A DNA stretch of 64,000 nucleotides from Ypsolopha sequella (taxonomy: Eukaryota > Arthropoda > Insecta > Lepidoptera > Ypsolophidae): assembly GCA_934047225.1 (NCBI GenBank), contig CAKOHE010000103.1, forward strand, positions 310,001 through 374,000, written 5' to 3'. The notes beneath the pieces were generated by a model. That model was not told the DNA's origin. It saw only the letters and a list, made by a program, of their open reading frames with translations, and made no database searches. Made by a program: the position numbers and the translations under genes. Position 1 is the stretch's first letter, and every line of letters begins with the position of its first letter. Positions 24,155 to 35,706 of the stretch are shown here, piece after piece.

Positions 24155-24759
24155 TATTAAGTATTAAGAGTATTAAGGGCCTTAAATGTTCGCGATGTGT
24201 AATTGTAATTGACGAAATGCTGTCTTTTATGCAGAATAAACTGTCAGTGATTGACGACGATAGCCTGATACGTATCTGCGTGTCGGCTTTTAGTGCAGCG
24301 GACATCAAAAAGTCGAAAGCATTGCTTTTAGTGCAGCGGACATCAAAAAGTCGAAAGCATTGCTTTTAGTGCAGCGGACATCAAAAAGTCGAAAGCATTG
24401 CTTTTAGTGCAGCGGACATCAAAAAGTCGAAAGCATTGCTTTTAGTGCAGCGGACATCAAAAAGTCGAAAGCATTGCTTTTAGTGCAGCGGACATCAAAA
24501 AGTCGAAAGCATTGCTTTTAGTGCAGCGGACATCAAAAAGTCGAAAGCATTGCTTTTCGACTCAGTGCCGGCGCGAACAAAAAATATTGTGCGTAAACAA
24601 AGGGATAAAGAACATCGAGACGTAGCGAATATGATTGCCCTGTTCAAGTCGTCGGATCCTGATGTTATACCTATTTTCGTGGCCCGCCAACTTGAAAAGC
24701 TACCGCCAGTTACCTTTGATCATCTAGATGTGACCAAGCTTCTTAAGGTTAAACGATAG
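24155..24759 (+). pseudogene. Retroelement ORF1-like relic, broken by a minisatellite
   Basis: LKCSRCVIVIDEMLSFMQNK ... DDDSLIRICVSAFSAADIKK precedes the 38-bp repeat array, and LLFDSVPARTKNIVRKQRDK ... IPIFVARQLEKLPPVTFDHL follows it. With a single repeat unit the two parts read as one frame. I have a weak memory of similar ORF1/gag-like proteins in lepidopteran multicopy elements but cannot name the family. Confidence 0.45.
24292..24557 (+). repeat. 38-bp tandem repeat, 7 identical copies
   Basis: The unit is AGTGCAGCGGACATCAAAAA plus an 18-bp remainder ending GCATTGCTTTT. Seven exact copies lie inside the coding relic. Six extra units add 228 bp, a multiple of three, yet the unit shifts frame each time and exposes a stop. 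Confidence 0.95.
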
Positions 24760-25087
24760 TGCCAATTTCCATACAAAATTAATTAACCAAGAACAGCTGA
24801 AGTACAAATTTTAGCTTGTATTTATCACTGTATTTTATTACATTTTAATACAAGAATGTCGCGAATTTAAATAAAAGTTATATTTTACAACAATAATTGG
24901 GTTATTTTAGCTTTTAAAGTTCAGTTAAATGTCCATCATTTTACGTGTGTAGTTGTGGATGTCATACTATAAAACTGTTAGATGTGTGTGAATATGCTTT
25001 ACGTGTGTGCGGTTTAACTACATGACGGTTTCGCATGATTAGATTGCGTACTAAATTGTACTTAAATTTCACGCCAATAAAAAATAC

Positions 25088-25155
25088 TTCAATAGCATAA
25101 GTGATATACTGTTGGACTACAAATTATAAGGTTCAGAGTTCGATTCCTGTCACAT
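25088..25155 (+). mobile_element. tRNA-like SINE relic
   Basis: AATAGCATAAGTGATATACT (A-box-like) is followed by TTCAGAGTTCGATTCCTGTC (B-box-like) at tRNA spacing. The stems are too poor for a working tRNA. Confidence 0.35.
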
Positions 25156-25354
25156 GAATTTATTTTGTTTTTGTTTTGTCTATTATTATTGATTCCAGAA
25201 TTGTAAATAAAAATAAAAATTATTTATTGGATTTATTCCTTCACTTGGGCCAAAATAAATTCCTTCGTGCCCAGCCGCTGTTCGTGCCTAATTAAAAACC
25301 GACAGATGAACAACAAAGTGATTTTACATATAAGGGTTCAGTTTTTCGCGATGA

Positions 25355-25440
25355 AATAATGAACCTTAAAAAAACCGGTCATGTGCAACTCAGACTTGTG
25401 TACCTAGGGTTCCGTATTGAAAATAGTAGGTAGGTACTTA
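25355..25440. repeat. Degenerate common lepidopteran repeat
   Basis: AAAAAAACCGGTCATGTGCA ... CTAGGGTTCCGTA resembles, from memory, a very frequent lepidopteran interspersed repeat. It is strongly decayed here. Confidence 0.3.
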
Positions 25441-27436
25441 AAGTTTTGCCAGTAACTGATTGAGACAAAAAAAAGAATTGATTGCAAGTACATACCCACC
25501 ATTTATATTTACAAAAGAAAAAAAACCGCGGCTAAGTTTTTGATTAATAAAAAAAATATATTAAAAGAAAAAATGTTTTTTGTGAATTTCTTTACCGCTA
25601 CCTACATTTTTCCTGCAATCTTTGCAAAATAATCTATTATTGTGATTTATATTTTATTTTTTCACTAGCCTTTTGCCCGTAGCTCCGCCCACGTTTATTC
25701 AACTCTTTTCGAATAAATAAAATAAAATAAAAAAAACACAAAAAGTGACGTTGTCCTCGGAGATTACAATTTCCGGCTTCTTGCGTCCTAAACGAACGCT
25801 TTTCGTTCCGAGCTGTAAATAACGTTCACTAGGTAAGTATTCTCTCGTCAGGATAAATACTTACTTATCACGCTTTATTTCGCTTTATATCCTATATCGT
25901 AACAGGGAGAAGGGTATTCGCAGATAAACAGGGCGGCAAATCGTTATCCACACGGGTGTTCAAATAGGTAGCGGCGAGCCTGGTTACCTGCAGCAGGGAC
26001 AATCGTCTTTCATTCAAGCCGCCATTATCGAGCAATGTCGGCAAATATCAAAGGGACGGCACGCGCGGCCGGCGACGACTCTGTGTTGCCATAAACATAG
26101 ATTTATCTGTACTTTTAGGGATTTAGGAACATTTACAGAAAACAGATTGGACCAGTTATGTACGGAGAAACGAGTTTGTACGGAGGTTTTTTTATTTAGC
26201 GCTAAAAGTTTTGGAAGAGATTCGGACGCTTCATAGAGGTAGGGACTTTAATTATCTTTTTTGTACCTAAATGTTAAATTTTAACATTATTTTCAGTTTG
26301 TTTGTTAAAAATAATCGCTAATCTTGATAGATTTCATAGTTATTTACTCGTATAAATATTGTTTCTATGGTACAGAATTTTTAGGTCAGTCAGATTAATA
26401 AGTTTTTCGATTAATAAGTTTGTTTTTTACCAATAAATGAGTATGAGTATGGCAACACTAACTTCGTACGCTTTCGCTACGTTTGTTCGTTTTTGTATGT
26501 TTTTGTTTCCGATTGCAAAGGTTTTAGGTACTTACCACATTTTGGCTAGTAAGTAAGTAGGTAAGTAGTTACTATCTTTCAGCACGGACCCTACACAGAC
26601 CTAATCCCTACTAACATTTTATTTTTCGGAATTCGTCATACTGATTACTTACTTACCAAGCCTTGTTCGGGATTGAGTTGTGGGTTTTTATAATAATAAA
26701 CTTGAAATAAAATTCTGGAGAATATTTGCACGACTGTATTGATTTGTAGGTAAGTAAGAAGAGAGACACACAGTTGTTACAATCAAACGCGTTCAGAACG
26801 GAGATATGTTGCTTGCGGAATTCATTAGGCGCTTAAACAAGCCTCGGGTATTAATTTATATAGGTATTATTTTATATTATAAGTAAATATATATAAAGTA
26901 ACTATGATTTATATGACCAAATTCATATTGGAGACCAGTTATGTAAAGTATCATAAATATTTTTTTTATCATATCAATGTTGGAGACACGATAAGTCGTC
27001 AAGATCAAGGTTCAATGACCCGTTTTACGAAATACGAAAAATATTTTTTGTTTTCCTATACAAACTCATCGCCTACCCCGCCCGACTCAGTATAGAAAGC
27101 CTAAATTGTATTTTCTGTATTTCACAGAAAGTCGGGTAATCGAACCTTGTTACTGATCTGATCAGTTATAAAGTTTCCAGTATGCATTTAGTCATATAAA
27201 ACAAAGTCACCTTAGTTATTAATGTTATTATACAGGCAAATTCATAATGAAGACCCGGTAAGTTCAGCGATTTATACAACAACAACATATCGTCACGACA
27301 TGAATCCCCGAGGGGGTGTCAGAGATGTTCCCGAGTGTGAACTATGAATTGCAAATCACAGAACACACTCGGTATACCCGAATTTCACCGAACATTATTT
27401 TATATATTTAAGTATATATTTAAACTCCAAAACAAT
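25441..27436. other. Intergenic, no gene seen
   Basis: AT-rich with a GC-richer patch near 25,900-26,100. The frame at 26,904-27,095 lacks recognisable motifs. Confidence 0.4.
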
Positions 27437-27757
27437 TAGATGAACGGGCCAACCAATAATCACCTCTGTAACAAGGCAATAAAGACTATTCGTCTCATTG
27501 GCTTGGGCAGTTTAATGATATTGCCGTACTTCGGGGACAAAAATACATGTTTTAGGGCATGCAGGTTTACCTCACAGTGTTTTCCTTCACCGTTCAGCAA
27601 GTGATAAGTAAGAACAAATACTATGCACATAATATGTCGTCCGACCGGGGATTGAATCTACTAAAACGTCTAAACTAATTAGACGAATGGCGAAGACTTT
27701 ATCACCTTTTGACAGAGGCGATTATTAATTGGCCCATTTGTCTAATTGTCTTGGACG
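27437..27757. mobile_element. Inverted-repeat element enclosing SINE-like sequence
   Basis: CAATTAGATGAACGGGCCAA ... AATAATCACCTCTGT (left, 27,437-27,500) matches the reverse complement of 27,690-27,755 (GACAGAGGCGATTATTAATT ... GTCTAATTG). Between them lies GTTTTCCTTCACCGTTCAGC and a B-box-like GGGGATTGAATCTAC, typical of a lepidopteran SINE-related repeat. A MITE with a nested insert is the best reading. Confidence 0.5.
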
Positions 27758-28881
27758 GATTATTGATCTCAAGCAAGACTGAGAGGACAGCGTTCTATCT
27801 GCCCCTAGACACCGCCACGAACTTTTTTTTTAATATCGCATATGTTATTGATCCGTAATACTGATTACTTACAAGCCGGTCTATGTACTTTTACGCATTG
27901 TATTATGAAAATTAGAGTGCATTATGTTATGTTTATGTTGTTCAAGAACAACCCCGAGGAGAGTCTCCAGTATTAATTTGGCTACTCAAATATCAATCAG
28001 TCACCTTATTTAGCGAGATGGAGTCGTCCCAGTTACGACGAAGTTATGATAGGTTCTAACAGATGGCGCTAGTTTATTTAGTATTTTTAAAAAAATTGCA
28101 GCATTCGTTCGTAAAATTTATTAGAGCTTCATTAGAGCTTTTTTATTTCTGTATGATTTTATAATGGATAAAAATGTGATAATACTCTTATTATGCTTAT
28201 ATCATTGCATATATCAACAGCATTATTTATGTAAAATAATTTGTTTATTACCTGTAAATATTATGAATTTAGAAAAAAAAAGTTTGGTACATCATCTCTC
28301 TCAATTCGCGGGTTTCTCCCATAATTCAATGTTATTTCCAATCTAAAAGTAGTTTGCTTGAAAGGATGTAATTGTAAGTACACCTTACATGATTCTTCAG
28401 AAAGTCACATCATCGAATAATTTTCTTGAATTTGATGGAAAATAATCATTTTGATGGATCAAATAAAAAAACAAGTAGGTAATTTTGAAATATTTCACAA
28501 AAATAGAAAAAGAAAACATTTGCAGTGACGTGGCATCGATCCTTGCTCGTGCAGATCGAAATTCCACGGGTGTAACCATTAGACCAATCAATCTCTACAG
28601 CGCGGCTTGAAATTAACAATTATATTATATATAAATTCATTGTGTATGTGTGCTTGCATAGCTACGACAAAACAGCAAATTTTAAGATTGTTTGGGCCCG
28701 ATGTAGAAACATACAACAGAAAATGACACAATTCTGCCTTTATAAAATAATTAACACATTAAAACTGTCGCATCATACAACGGAGCGAAATATTTTGTTT
28801 ATTTACTATTTTTAAATACAAAAACCAAATTATAGTACCGCAGCGCCATCTATTGACAGGAAACTTAGAATCAGGCACTTG
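27758..28881. other. Last unique DNA before the telomeric array
   Basis: No coding frame was recognised. A tRNA-like relic lies on the minus strand at 28,523-28,595. The last non-telomeric bases are CTTAGAATCAGGCACTT before the TTAGG tract begins. Confidence 0.5.
28523..28595 (-). mobile_element. tRNA-like relic
   Basis: The reverse complement has TTGGTCTAATGGTTACACCC (A-box-like) and AAGGATCGATGCCACGT (B-box-like) at tRNA spacing. No clean acceptor stem, so a SINE head or tRNA pseudogene is likely. Confidence 0.4.
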
Positions 28882-28898
28882 TTAGGTTAGGTTAGGTT
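28882..28898 (+). repeat. Innermost TTAGG tract: subtelomere/telomere boundary
   Basis: Three TTAGG units plus TT separate unique DNA from TRAS copy A. From here to the window end every base seen is TTAGG or a telomere-specific LINE. TTAGG on the plus strand puts the chromosome end to the right. Confidence 0.85.
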
Positions 28899-29503
28899 CC
28901 CGTGGGAGATGCTGGTCTTCTATCGGGCGCGTCCCCAGGTGGCGGATAGGGGAATGCCTCCTAGATATAGGAGGTACCGGTTTATACGGCGCGGACCAAA
29001 ACCAGCAGGGGGGGAGTTGCTCTCTGCATTCCTCTGCTCATCAGAGGAAGCAGAAGATGCGACTGAGTGCGACGAGCTTGGCCAGTATAACAGCTGGCAG
29101 GCACGGGCTTCGGCCACCGTCGGACAACCCGTAAGCCCACACATGTGGGAATGGGGGCCTTTCTGCAAGGCCGTGAGAAAGAAAACCTCTATAAAACAAT
29201 TACCCGAATCCCAAGGTTTCCCGTGCTGATGGGATGAATGGCTGGAAGGATTCCAGTCCCGAGCGGGAAGGGGGACCGTCCCCCTCTCAGAAAAGGCGAT
29301 AGGATTATCGACAAAACCACCCATGGGTGCGAATTGTAAAAATAAGCTACCCCAGGAGGGTACCGGCTTAGCCGGAGAATCCTTCCCTGAGCATAGCTCG
29401 GGCTGCCCCTCGTATTCTGGGGGGGGGCAACAACCGCCGAAATATTGCAGGAGACAGTGACAGTGGAGAGAGCGTTAAATCGTTCCTCTCTATTTCGTCA
29501 CAA

Positions 29504-30210
29504 ATGTCGACAGCTTCGGATACTACGCGAAAGCGGAAGAAGACTTCAACGGCAAGTCAACGCGGAGGAAAAAAGAAGGTTTTGTTAACCGACGAGACTG
29601 AGTTCCTTGTTCCCTGCGAAAGGGGGACCATTGAATCCCGTTCCATGCGGACCTTACCAAGACCGGAGGACCTGGCAAGTTCCATGCAGGACTTGCAGAC
29701 TGCCGAGTTGGCCAATCGCATCACCGAGCAGCTGGATGAGGTTGAAAAGGTAGCCATGACATCCGGCAACCTTAAAGGGGGATATGTTCGAAGTCTTCGA
29801 ATTGCTGCTCGCACCTTGCGGGCGGCAACGTATGAACTGGAAAGAAGAACATTAGCCTCTGCTAATGTGGAGAGGTTGGAGCGGGAGAACTCAGAATTAC
29901 GTTACCAACTCAGTGTCCTCACCACGCGCGTGGATGAGCTCTCCAAAGAGCAAAGTCGTCTGCATAGGGAAGGCAAGGAGGCTAATGCCGGGAATGTCAC
30001 CTCCATCACAAGCATTGAACGAGGACAAGAGCGGCTCACTCTTGACCAGATCGGCTCACTTATTGAGGCTAAGTTAAGTCGTTTTAGATCGGAGTTGTTC
30101 CCTGATAGGGTGCTCAGGCCCCCTTTAAAAGATGCAGCATCGGCTGTGACAGGAGCTGCTGTGGGTGCAGGCAGTCCGAATCAGTCGAAGAAGAAGGGTG
30201 GCCGACCGCT
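29504..30210 (+). pseudogene. TRAS ORF1, N-terminal half, copy A
   Basis: Starts at ATG 29,504 (MSTASDTTRKRKKTS). A lysine/arginine-rich N-terminus is followed by a heptad-like stretch (ELERRTLASANVERLERE) and ends at KKKGGRPL. The deletion removes the gag-like core and all three zinc knuckles. Reading then runs out of frame into ORF2 DNA and stops at 30,506. A G-run length difference near 29,420 breaks the longer N-terminal extension seen in copy C. Confidence 0.8.
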
Positions 30211-32936
30211 AGAGCGTGGGGGAACCCCTGGGACGACGCTAAGGGAGAGACGATACTGGAGTGGGCGGCGAGTCTCGACATCCGCCTACTTAACCAGGGG
30301 GCGGTGCCAATCTGCGTGCGCTGGCAGGGGGAGTCGATCGTTGACTTGTCGTGGGCGACTTCCACTGCAGAGAGCATGGTGTCGGGATGGAGAGTTGTGG
30401 AAGAGATGGTCACCCTCTCTGACCATCGCCACATCTTTTTTGAGGTGGCAGTCCGATCTCTCGGTCCTTGTCTCAGGAGTCGCAGCCCTCCGAGGAGGTG
30501 GTCCCTGAGGCAAATGGACCGAGATAAGCTCAAAGCTGCTGCTGCCGTGGCAGCCTGGCCGGAGACTCCTGGTGATGAAGTTGACCTCAATCCTGAAGTT
30601 GAGGTGGCATGGTTTCGGGAATCCATGTCAATGGTTTGCGATGCTGCAATGCCCCGAGCCAAGCCAGTGGAGAAGAGGTCGATGTACTGGTGGTCGGAAG
30701 AGATTGCAGAAATGCGTGCGATCTGCTTGCGGTGCCGACGCCAGTACCTCAGAACCAGGAGAAGGCGACTTGCCACGGCAGAAGAAAGGGCGGTGACCTA
30801 TGAGGAGTATCGGATTGCTACAAAGCACCTCCAGATTGCCATCACTGAGGCTAAGGCCCGGTCTTGGGCTGAACTTCTACGGGACCTGGACAAGGACCCA
30901 TGGGGTCGACCATATAAGATGGTCATGGGGAAGCTGCGGCCCTGGGTTCCGCCTTTGACGGAAACCCTTGAACCGAATCTGGTAGACACAGTGGTCAACA
31001 CTCTCTTCCCCAGAACCCAGGATGACCCTGTGCCCTTGACCCCCGTAGAACTGCCAATCTGGTCCGACGATCTGGAGGTATCAAAACCAGAGCTGACCTG
31101 TGCCGTCAAACGCCTAGCAGCGCGCAACACCGCCCCTGGCCCAGACGGTATCCCGGGTCGGGCATGGGTGCTCGCCATGGTGGAGCTAGGAGACAGGCTA
31201 AGGCGGTTGTTTACAAGCTGTCTCCGCATTGGCCAGTTCCCACGCACCTGGAAGGAGGCCAGGCTGGTGCTTCTGGTGAAGGAGGGCAGAGATCCGGACT
31301 CTCCATCCGGTTACCGACCCATATGCCTCTTAGATGAAGTGGGCAAACTATTCGAAAGAATAATTGCCCACCGTCTAAACTCACATCTTGTGAGAGTGGG
31401 CCCCGACCTGTCTGACAGCCAGTTCGGCTTTCGACAGGGTCGATCAACATTGGACGCAATTCTCCGTGTTCGACACATGTCAAACCGGGTGGTCTCCCAG
31501 GGCGGGGTAGTGTTGGCGATCAGTTTAGACATAGTGAACGCTTTCAACTCCCTACCCTGGAGTGCGATCAGAAGGGCGTTGATAGATCACGATGTCCCTT
31601 CTTATCTGCAACGGATCATAGGGGCCTACCTGAGCGACAGGACAATTAAATATACGGGTCGAGACGGCTCAGTACACAGCAGGGAGGTGAACTGCGGCGT
31701 TCCCCAGGGGTCAGTGCTGGGTCCCTTGCTGTGGAACATAGCATATGACGCGGTGCTATGCGTCGGTCTACCCAAGGGTGTCACAGTCGTCTGTTACGCA
31801 GATGACACTCTCGTTCTGATCGAGGGTGACACCTTCGAGAATACCGTCCGAAGCGCCGAACTTGGTGTGGCCTGCATCGTGGACAAAATCCACGAGCTTG
31901 GGCTACGAGTGGCACCCCAGAAGACCGAGGCTATATGGTTCCACAAGCTTCCTCGAAGCCTGGAACCTCCCAGCCTTTCGGTATGTGTCGGCTCGACTCA
32001 GGTCCAGATTGGAAGGTACATGAAGTACCTTGGCCTCATCGTCGACAGCCGTTGGGGGTTTGAGGAGCACTTCAGCCGTCAAGTCCTTCGGATTCAGAAG
32101 GTAGCCGGTGCACTTCACCGACTGCTGCCTAATCTCGGGGGGCCCAGGGAGGAAGTTCGCCGTCTGTACGCGATGGTAGTGCGGTCTATTGCTCTCAACG
32201 GAGCTCCCGTATGGTCCGCAAGACTGGGAATCAGGCGTTGCAGAACTATGTTCTATAGTGTGCAGCGCAAGATGGCAATGCGGATCGCCCGCGGATATCG
32301 CACGATATCGTTCCAGGCGGCGACGCTCCTCGCGCGTTTTCCACCGCTTGATATCCTGGCCAATATGGATGAGAGGGTATTTGCCTCAAGTCGTGGCATC
32401 GACTGTGGTGGTGAAAATGCGCCCCAAGAGCCGCTGGAGAGGGTGACGCAGCGGGAACATGGCACGATAGGCTACATGAGCCGCAAAGTGCCAGACAGCG
32501 CGTAGTTGGTGCAATACTGCCCAATTTCTGGACGTGGATGATGCGAGGCTTCGGACGAGTCACGTACCGGATGACGCAAGTGCTCACAGGGCATGGCTGC
32601 TTCGGTGAGTATCTGTGTCGAATCGGACGTGAAGAGACGGCCCAGTGTCACCATTGTGATGGTGATCTGGACTCGGCGCAGCACACGCTCGAAGAGTGCC
32701 CTGCCTGGGACTCCGAGCGGCAGGACCTGGTAAGTCAGGTTGGGCAGGACCTCTCTCCACCGGCGTTAGTCAATTCTATGCTGACAGGGGAGAGTTCATG
32801 GGAAGCCGTTACCAGGTTCTGCGAGAGCGTAATGGTGCAGAAAGAGGAGGCTGAGCGGGAGAGAGAGAGGGCCAATCCCGCTCAAAGGAGGAGGCACCGA
32901 GGAGGAAGAGGTGACCACCTCCATACCGCCCAGTAG
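30211..32936 (+). pseudogene. TRAS ORF2, copy A (EN start lost, frameshifted end)
   Basis: The endonuclease is cut before its GDFNAH motif. SDHRHIFFEV remains. The whole RT is present: TAPGPDGIPG, SGYRPICLLDEVGKLFERII, FGFRQGRSTLDA, SLDIVNAFNSLPW, CGVPQGSVLGPLLW, VVCYADDTLVLI. The 19-bp deletion at about 32,459 shifts the frame and creates a stop at 32,503-32,505. The zinc-finger tail (CHHCDGDLDSAQHTLEEC) survives in another frame up to 32,936. Confidence 0.85.
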
Positions 32937-33334
32937 TTCGGGCATAGAATAAGACTACGGTATCCCCTGCCTGTCGTAAAAGGCGACTAAAAGGGGCTCC
33001 CGAGCTGCAGATGCGTGGAGCGGGGGCCCCTCGTATCTACTAAACAGCTCCGGGAGGATGGCAGCACGATGTGGTCTCGTGCTGCCTTGGCACCGAGAGG
33101 GTGCAAGGGGAAGCAATACTCAGCTTCCCCAGGGAGGGCCGCAGACGCGGCGTTGCGCCAGAGGGGCACCGGTGCGTTCCACAGGAGATCCCGGAGCCCC
33201 TTGATTGGCGTGGAGGAAGGCCACCATGGGGTTTTAGCCGGTAAGAGTCCGGCATAACCTCTCCCGCTCCCCCAAGCCGGAAGGTATCCATGAAGGATTT
33301 CCCCATGTAAAAAAAAAAAAAAAAAAAAAAAAAA

Positions 33335-33431
33335 GGTTAGGTTAGGTTAGGTTAGGTTTTTTTTAGGATCTGTTTTATTCAGCTGCTTTTAATTTTGCAG
33401 TCATCATTTGTATCTGACATTTAGGTTAGGT

Positions 33432-33464
<33 letters not shown>

Positions 33465-34164
33465 TTAATAAAACGCAAGTGCTATGGACATTGATCGCCA
33501 TACCTTTTTTTGTCATGTTTAATTTGTTAATTTGTTCGTTACTTCTCCTTTTCGCTCCTTACATAAAATATGTAAGTTTTTAGGTGATATAAAATTTTTT
33601 TGTGAATTAAGTTGTTACAATTGAGATTAAATTGACCCTTACTTATAACTAGTTCCAAATATAAATAAATCTATGATATTTTTTTTTTTTTTTTTTTAAT
33701 ATATATATATATTTTTTTTTTTTATTTTATTATTATTTGGTTTGGTTAGGTTAGGTTAGGTTATCCCCTGCCTGTCGTAAAAGGCGACTAAAAGGGGCTC
33801 CCGAGCTGCGGATACGTGGGTGGGGGCCCTTCGTATCTACTAAACAGCTCCGGGAAGATGGCAGCACGATGTGGTTTCGTGCTGCCTTGGCACCGAGAGG
33901 GTGCAAGGGGAAGCAATACTCAGCTTCCCCAGGGAGGGCCGCAGACGCGGCGTTGCGCCAGAGGGGCACCGGTGCGTTCCATAGGAGATCCCGGAGCCCC
34001 TTGATTGGCGTGGAGGAAGGTCACCATGGGGTTTTAGCCGGTAAGAGTCCGGCATAACCTCTCCCGCTCCTCCAAGCCGGAAGGTATCCCTGAAGGATTT
34101 CCCCATGTAAAAAAAAAAAAAAAAATGTTAGGTTAGGTCAGGTTAGGTTAGGTTAGGTTAGGTT
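33335..34164. repeat. Telomeric array segment 1
   Basis: In order: TTAGG tract; minus-strand short fragment from about 33,356 (poly(T), GGATCTGTTTTATTCAGCTG, ending CTGACATT); minus-strand helicase-LINE 3' fragment about 33,431-33,740 (AATAAAACGCAAGTGCTATG); TTAGG; plus-strand TRAS 3' fragment 33,763-34,125; TTAGG with a TCAGG variant. Confidence 0.85.
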
Positions 34165-34752
34165 CCCGTGGGAGATGCTGGTCTTCTATCGGGCGCGTCC
34201 CCAGGTGGCGGATAGGGGAATGCCTCCTAGATATAGGAGGTACCGGTTTATACGGCGCGGACCAAAACCAGCAGGGGGGGAGTTGCTCTCTGCATTCCTC
34301 TGCTCATCAGAGGAAGCAGAAGATGCGACTGAGTGCGACGAGCTTGGCCAGTATAACAGCTTCGGCCACCGTCGGACACCCGTAAGCCCACACATGTGGG
34401 AATGGGGGCCTTTCTGCAAGGCCGTGAGGAAGAAAACCTCTATAAAACAATTACCCTAATCCCAAGGTTTCCCGTGCTGATGGGATGAATGGCTGGAAGG
34501 ATTCCAGTCCCGAGCGGGAACGGGGACCGTCCCCCTCTCAGAAAAGGCGATAGGATTATCGACAAAACCACTCATGGAGGTGAATTGTAAAAATAAGCTA
34601 CCCCAGGAGGGTACCGGCTTAGCCGGAGAATCCCTCCCCGAGCATAGCTCGGGCTGCCCCTCGTATTCTGGGGGGGCAACAAACGCCGAAATATTGCAGG
34701 AGACAGTGACAGTGGAGAGAGCGTTAAATCGTTCCTCTCTATTTCGTCACAA

Positions 34753-35706
34753 ATGTCGACAGCTTCGGATACTACGCGAAAGCAGAAGAAGACTTCAACG
34801 GCAAGTCAACGCGGAGGAAAAAAGAAGGTTTTGTTAACCGACGAGACTGAGTTCCTTGTTCCCTGCGAAAGGGGGACCATTGAAACCCGTTCCATGCGGA
34901 CCTTACCAAGACCGGAGGACCTGGCAAGTTCCATGCAGGACTTGCAGACTGCAGAGTTGGCCAATCGCGTCACCGAGCAGCTGGATGAGGTTGAAAAGGT
35001 AGCCATGACATCCGGCAACCTTAAAGGGGGATATGTTCGAAGTCTTTGAATTGCTGCTCGCACCTTGCGGGCGGCAACGTATGAACTGGAAAGAAGAACA
35101 TTAGCCTCTGCTAATGTGGAGAGGTTGGAGCGGGAGAACTCAGAATTACGTTACCAACTCAGTGTCCTCACCACGCGCGTGGACGAGCTCTCCAAAGAGC
35201 AAAGTCGTCTGCATAGGGAAGGCAAGGAGGCAAATGCCGGGAATGTCACCTCCGTCACAAGCATTGAACGAGGACAAGAGCGGCTCACTCTCGACCAGAT
35301 CGGCTCACTTATTGAGGCTAAGTTAAGTTGTTTTAGATCGGAGTTGTTCCCTGATAGGGTGCTCAGGCCCCCTTTAAAAGGTGCAGCATCGGCTGTGACA
35401 GGAGCTGCTGTGGGTGCAGGCACTCCGAATCAGTCGAAGAAGAAGGGTGGCCGACCGCTGAAGCCTAGTACGTCAGTGGCTTCCCTCAGTCAGCCAGCAC
35501 CAGCAAACGCCAGCCTGCCAGCGCTGCAGCCAGATCAGGCTCCTAGAGTCGAGAGCGAGTCCTGGGCGGCAGTGACTCGCAAGAGGGCTAAAGCTGGAAC
35601 TGCGAAAAAGCAGGACGCACCCCCAAAAAAGCTGGCCAAGAAAGTGGTGAGACCGCCTCGAGCCCCAGCATCCGCCGCCATCACTGTGACGGTACCGGAG
35701 GGGTCC
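34753..35706 (+). pseudogene. TRAS ORF1, copy B
   Basis: Starts MSTASDTTRKQKKTS at 34,753. A TGA replaces an arginine codon at 35,047-35,049 after GGYVRSL. The same frame reopens to VTVPEGSST before the deletion, so the zinc knuckles are lost. It is closer to copy A than to copy C in the first 50 codons. Confidence 0.8.

Larger units (their letters stand above)
28899..33334 (+). mobile_element. TRAS: TRAS-type telomeric LINE, copy A (internally deleted)
   Basis: It begins CCCGTGGGAGATGCTGGTCT directly after AGGTT and ends in a poly(A) of about 25 followed by GGTTAGG. These junctions correspond to nicking TTAGG between T and A on the G strand and CCTAA between C and T on the other, the TRAS pattern as I know it. 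Compared with copy C, about 1.4 kb is missing between ORF1 and ORF2 (junction at about 30,211) and 19 bp are missing near 32,459. It cannot be autonomous. The 3' UTR is 32,937-33,310. Confidence 0.9.

Noticed and set aside
9591..28595. True tRNA genes at the tRNA-like sequences
   Set aside because: A- and B-box-like motifs are visible but acceptor and anticodon stems do not pair properly. SINE relics fit better.
28920..29324. Minus-strand frame of 134 codons in the TRAS 5' UTR
   Set aside because: Antisense to a GC-rich leader, no recognisable domain, and shorter or broken in the other copies.
30114..32587. Several long minus-strand frames inside TRAS ORF2
   Set aside because: They are shadows of the GC-rich sense ORF, whose RT and EN motifs are unmistakable.
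33015..33306. Recurrent 80-codon plus-strand and 88-codon minus-strand frames in every 360-bp TRAS fragment
   Set aside because: They lie in the 3' UTR downstream of ORF2, overlap on both strands, and are shared only because the fragments are copies of one another.
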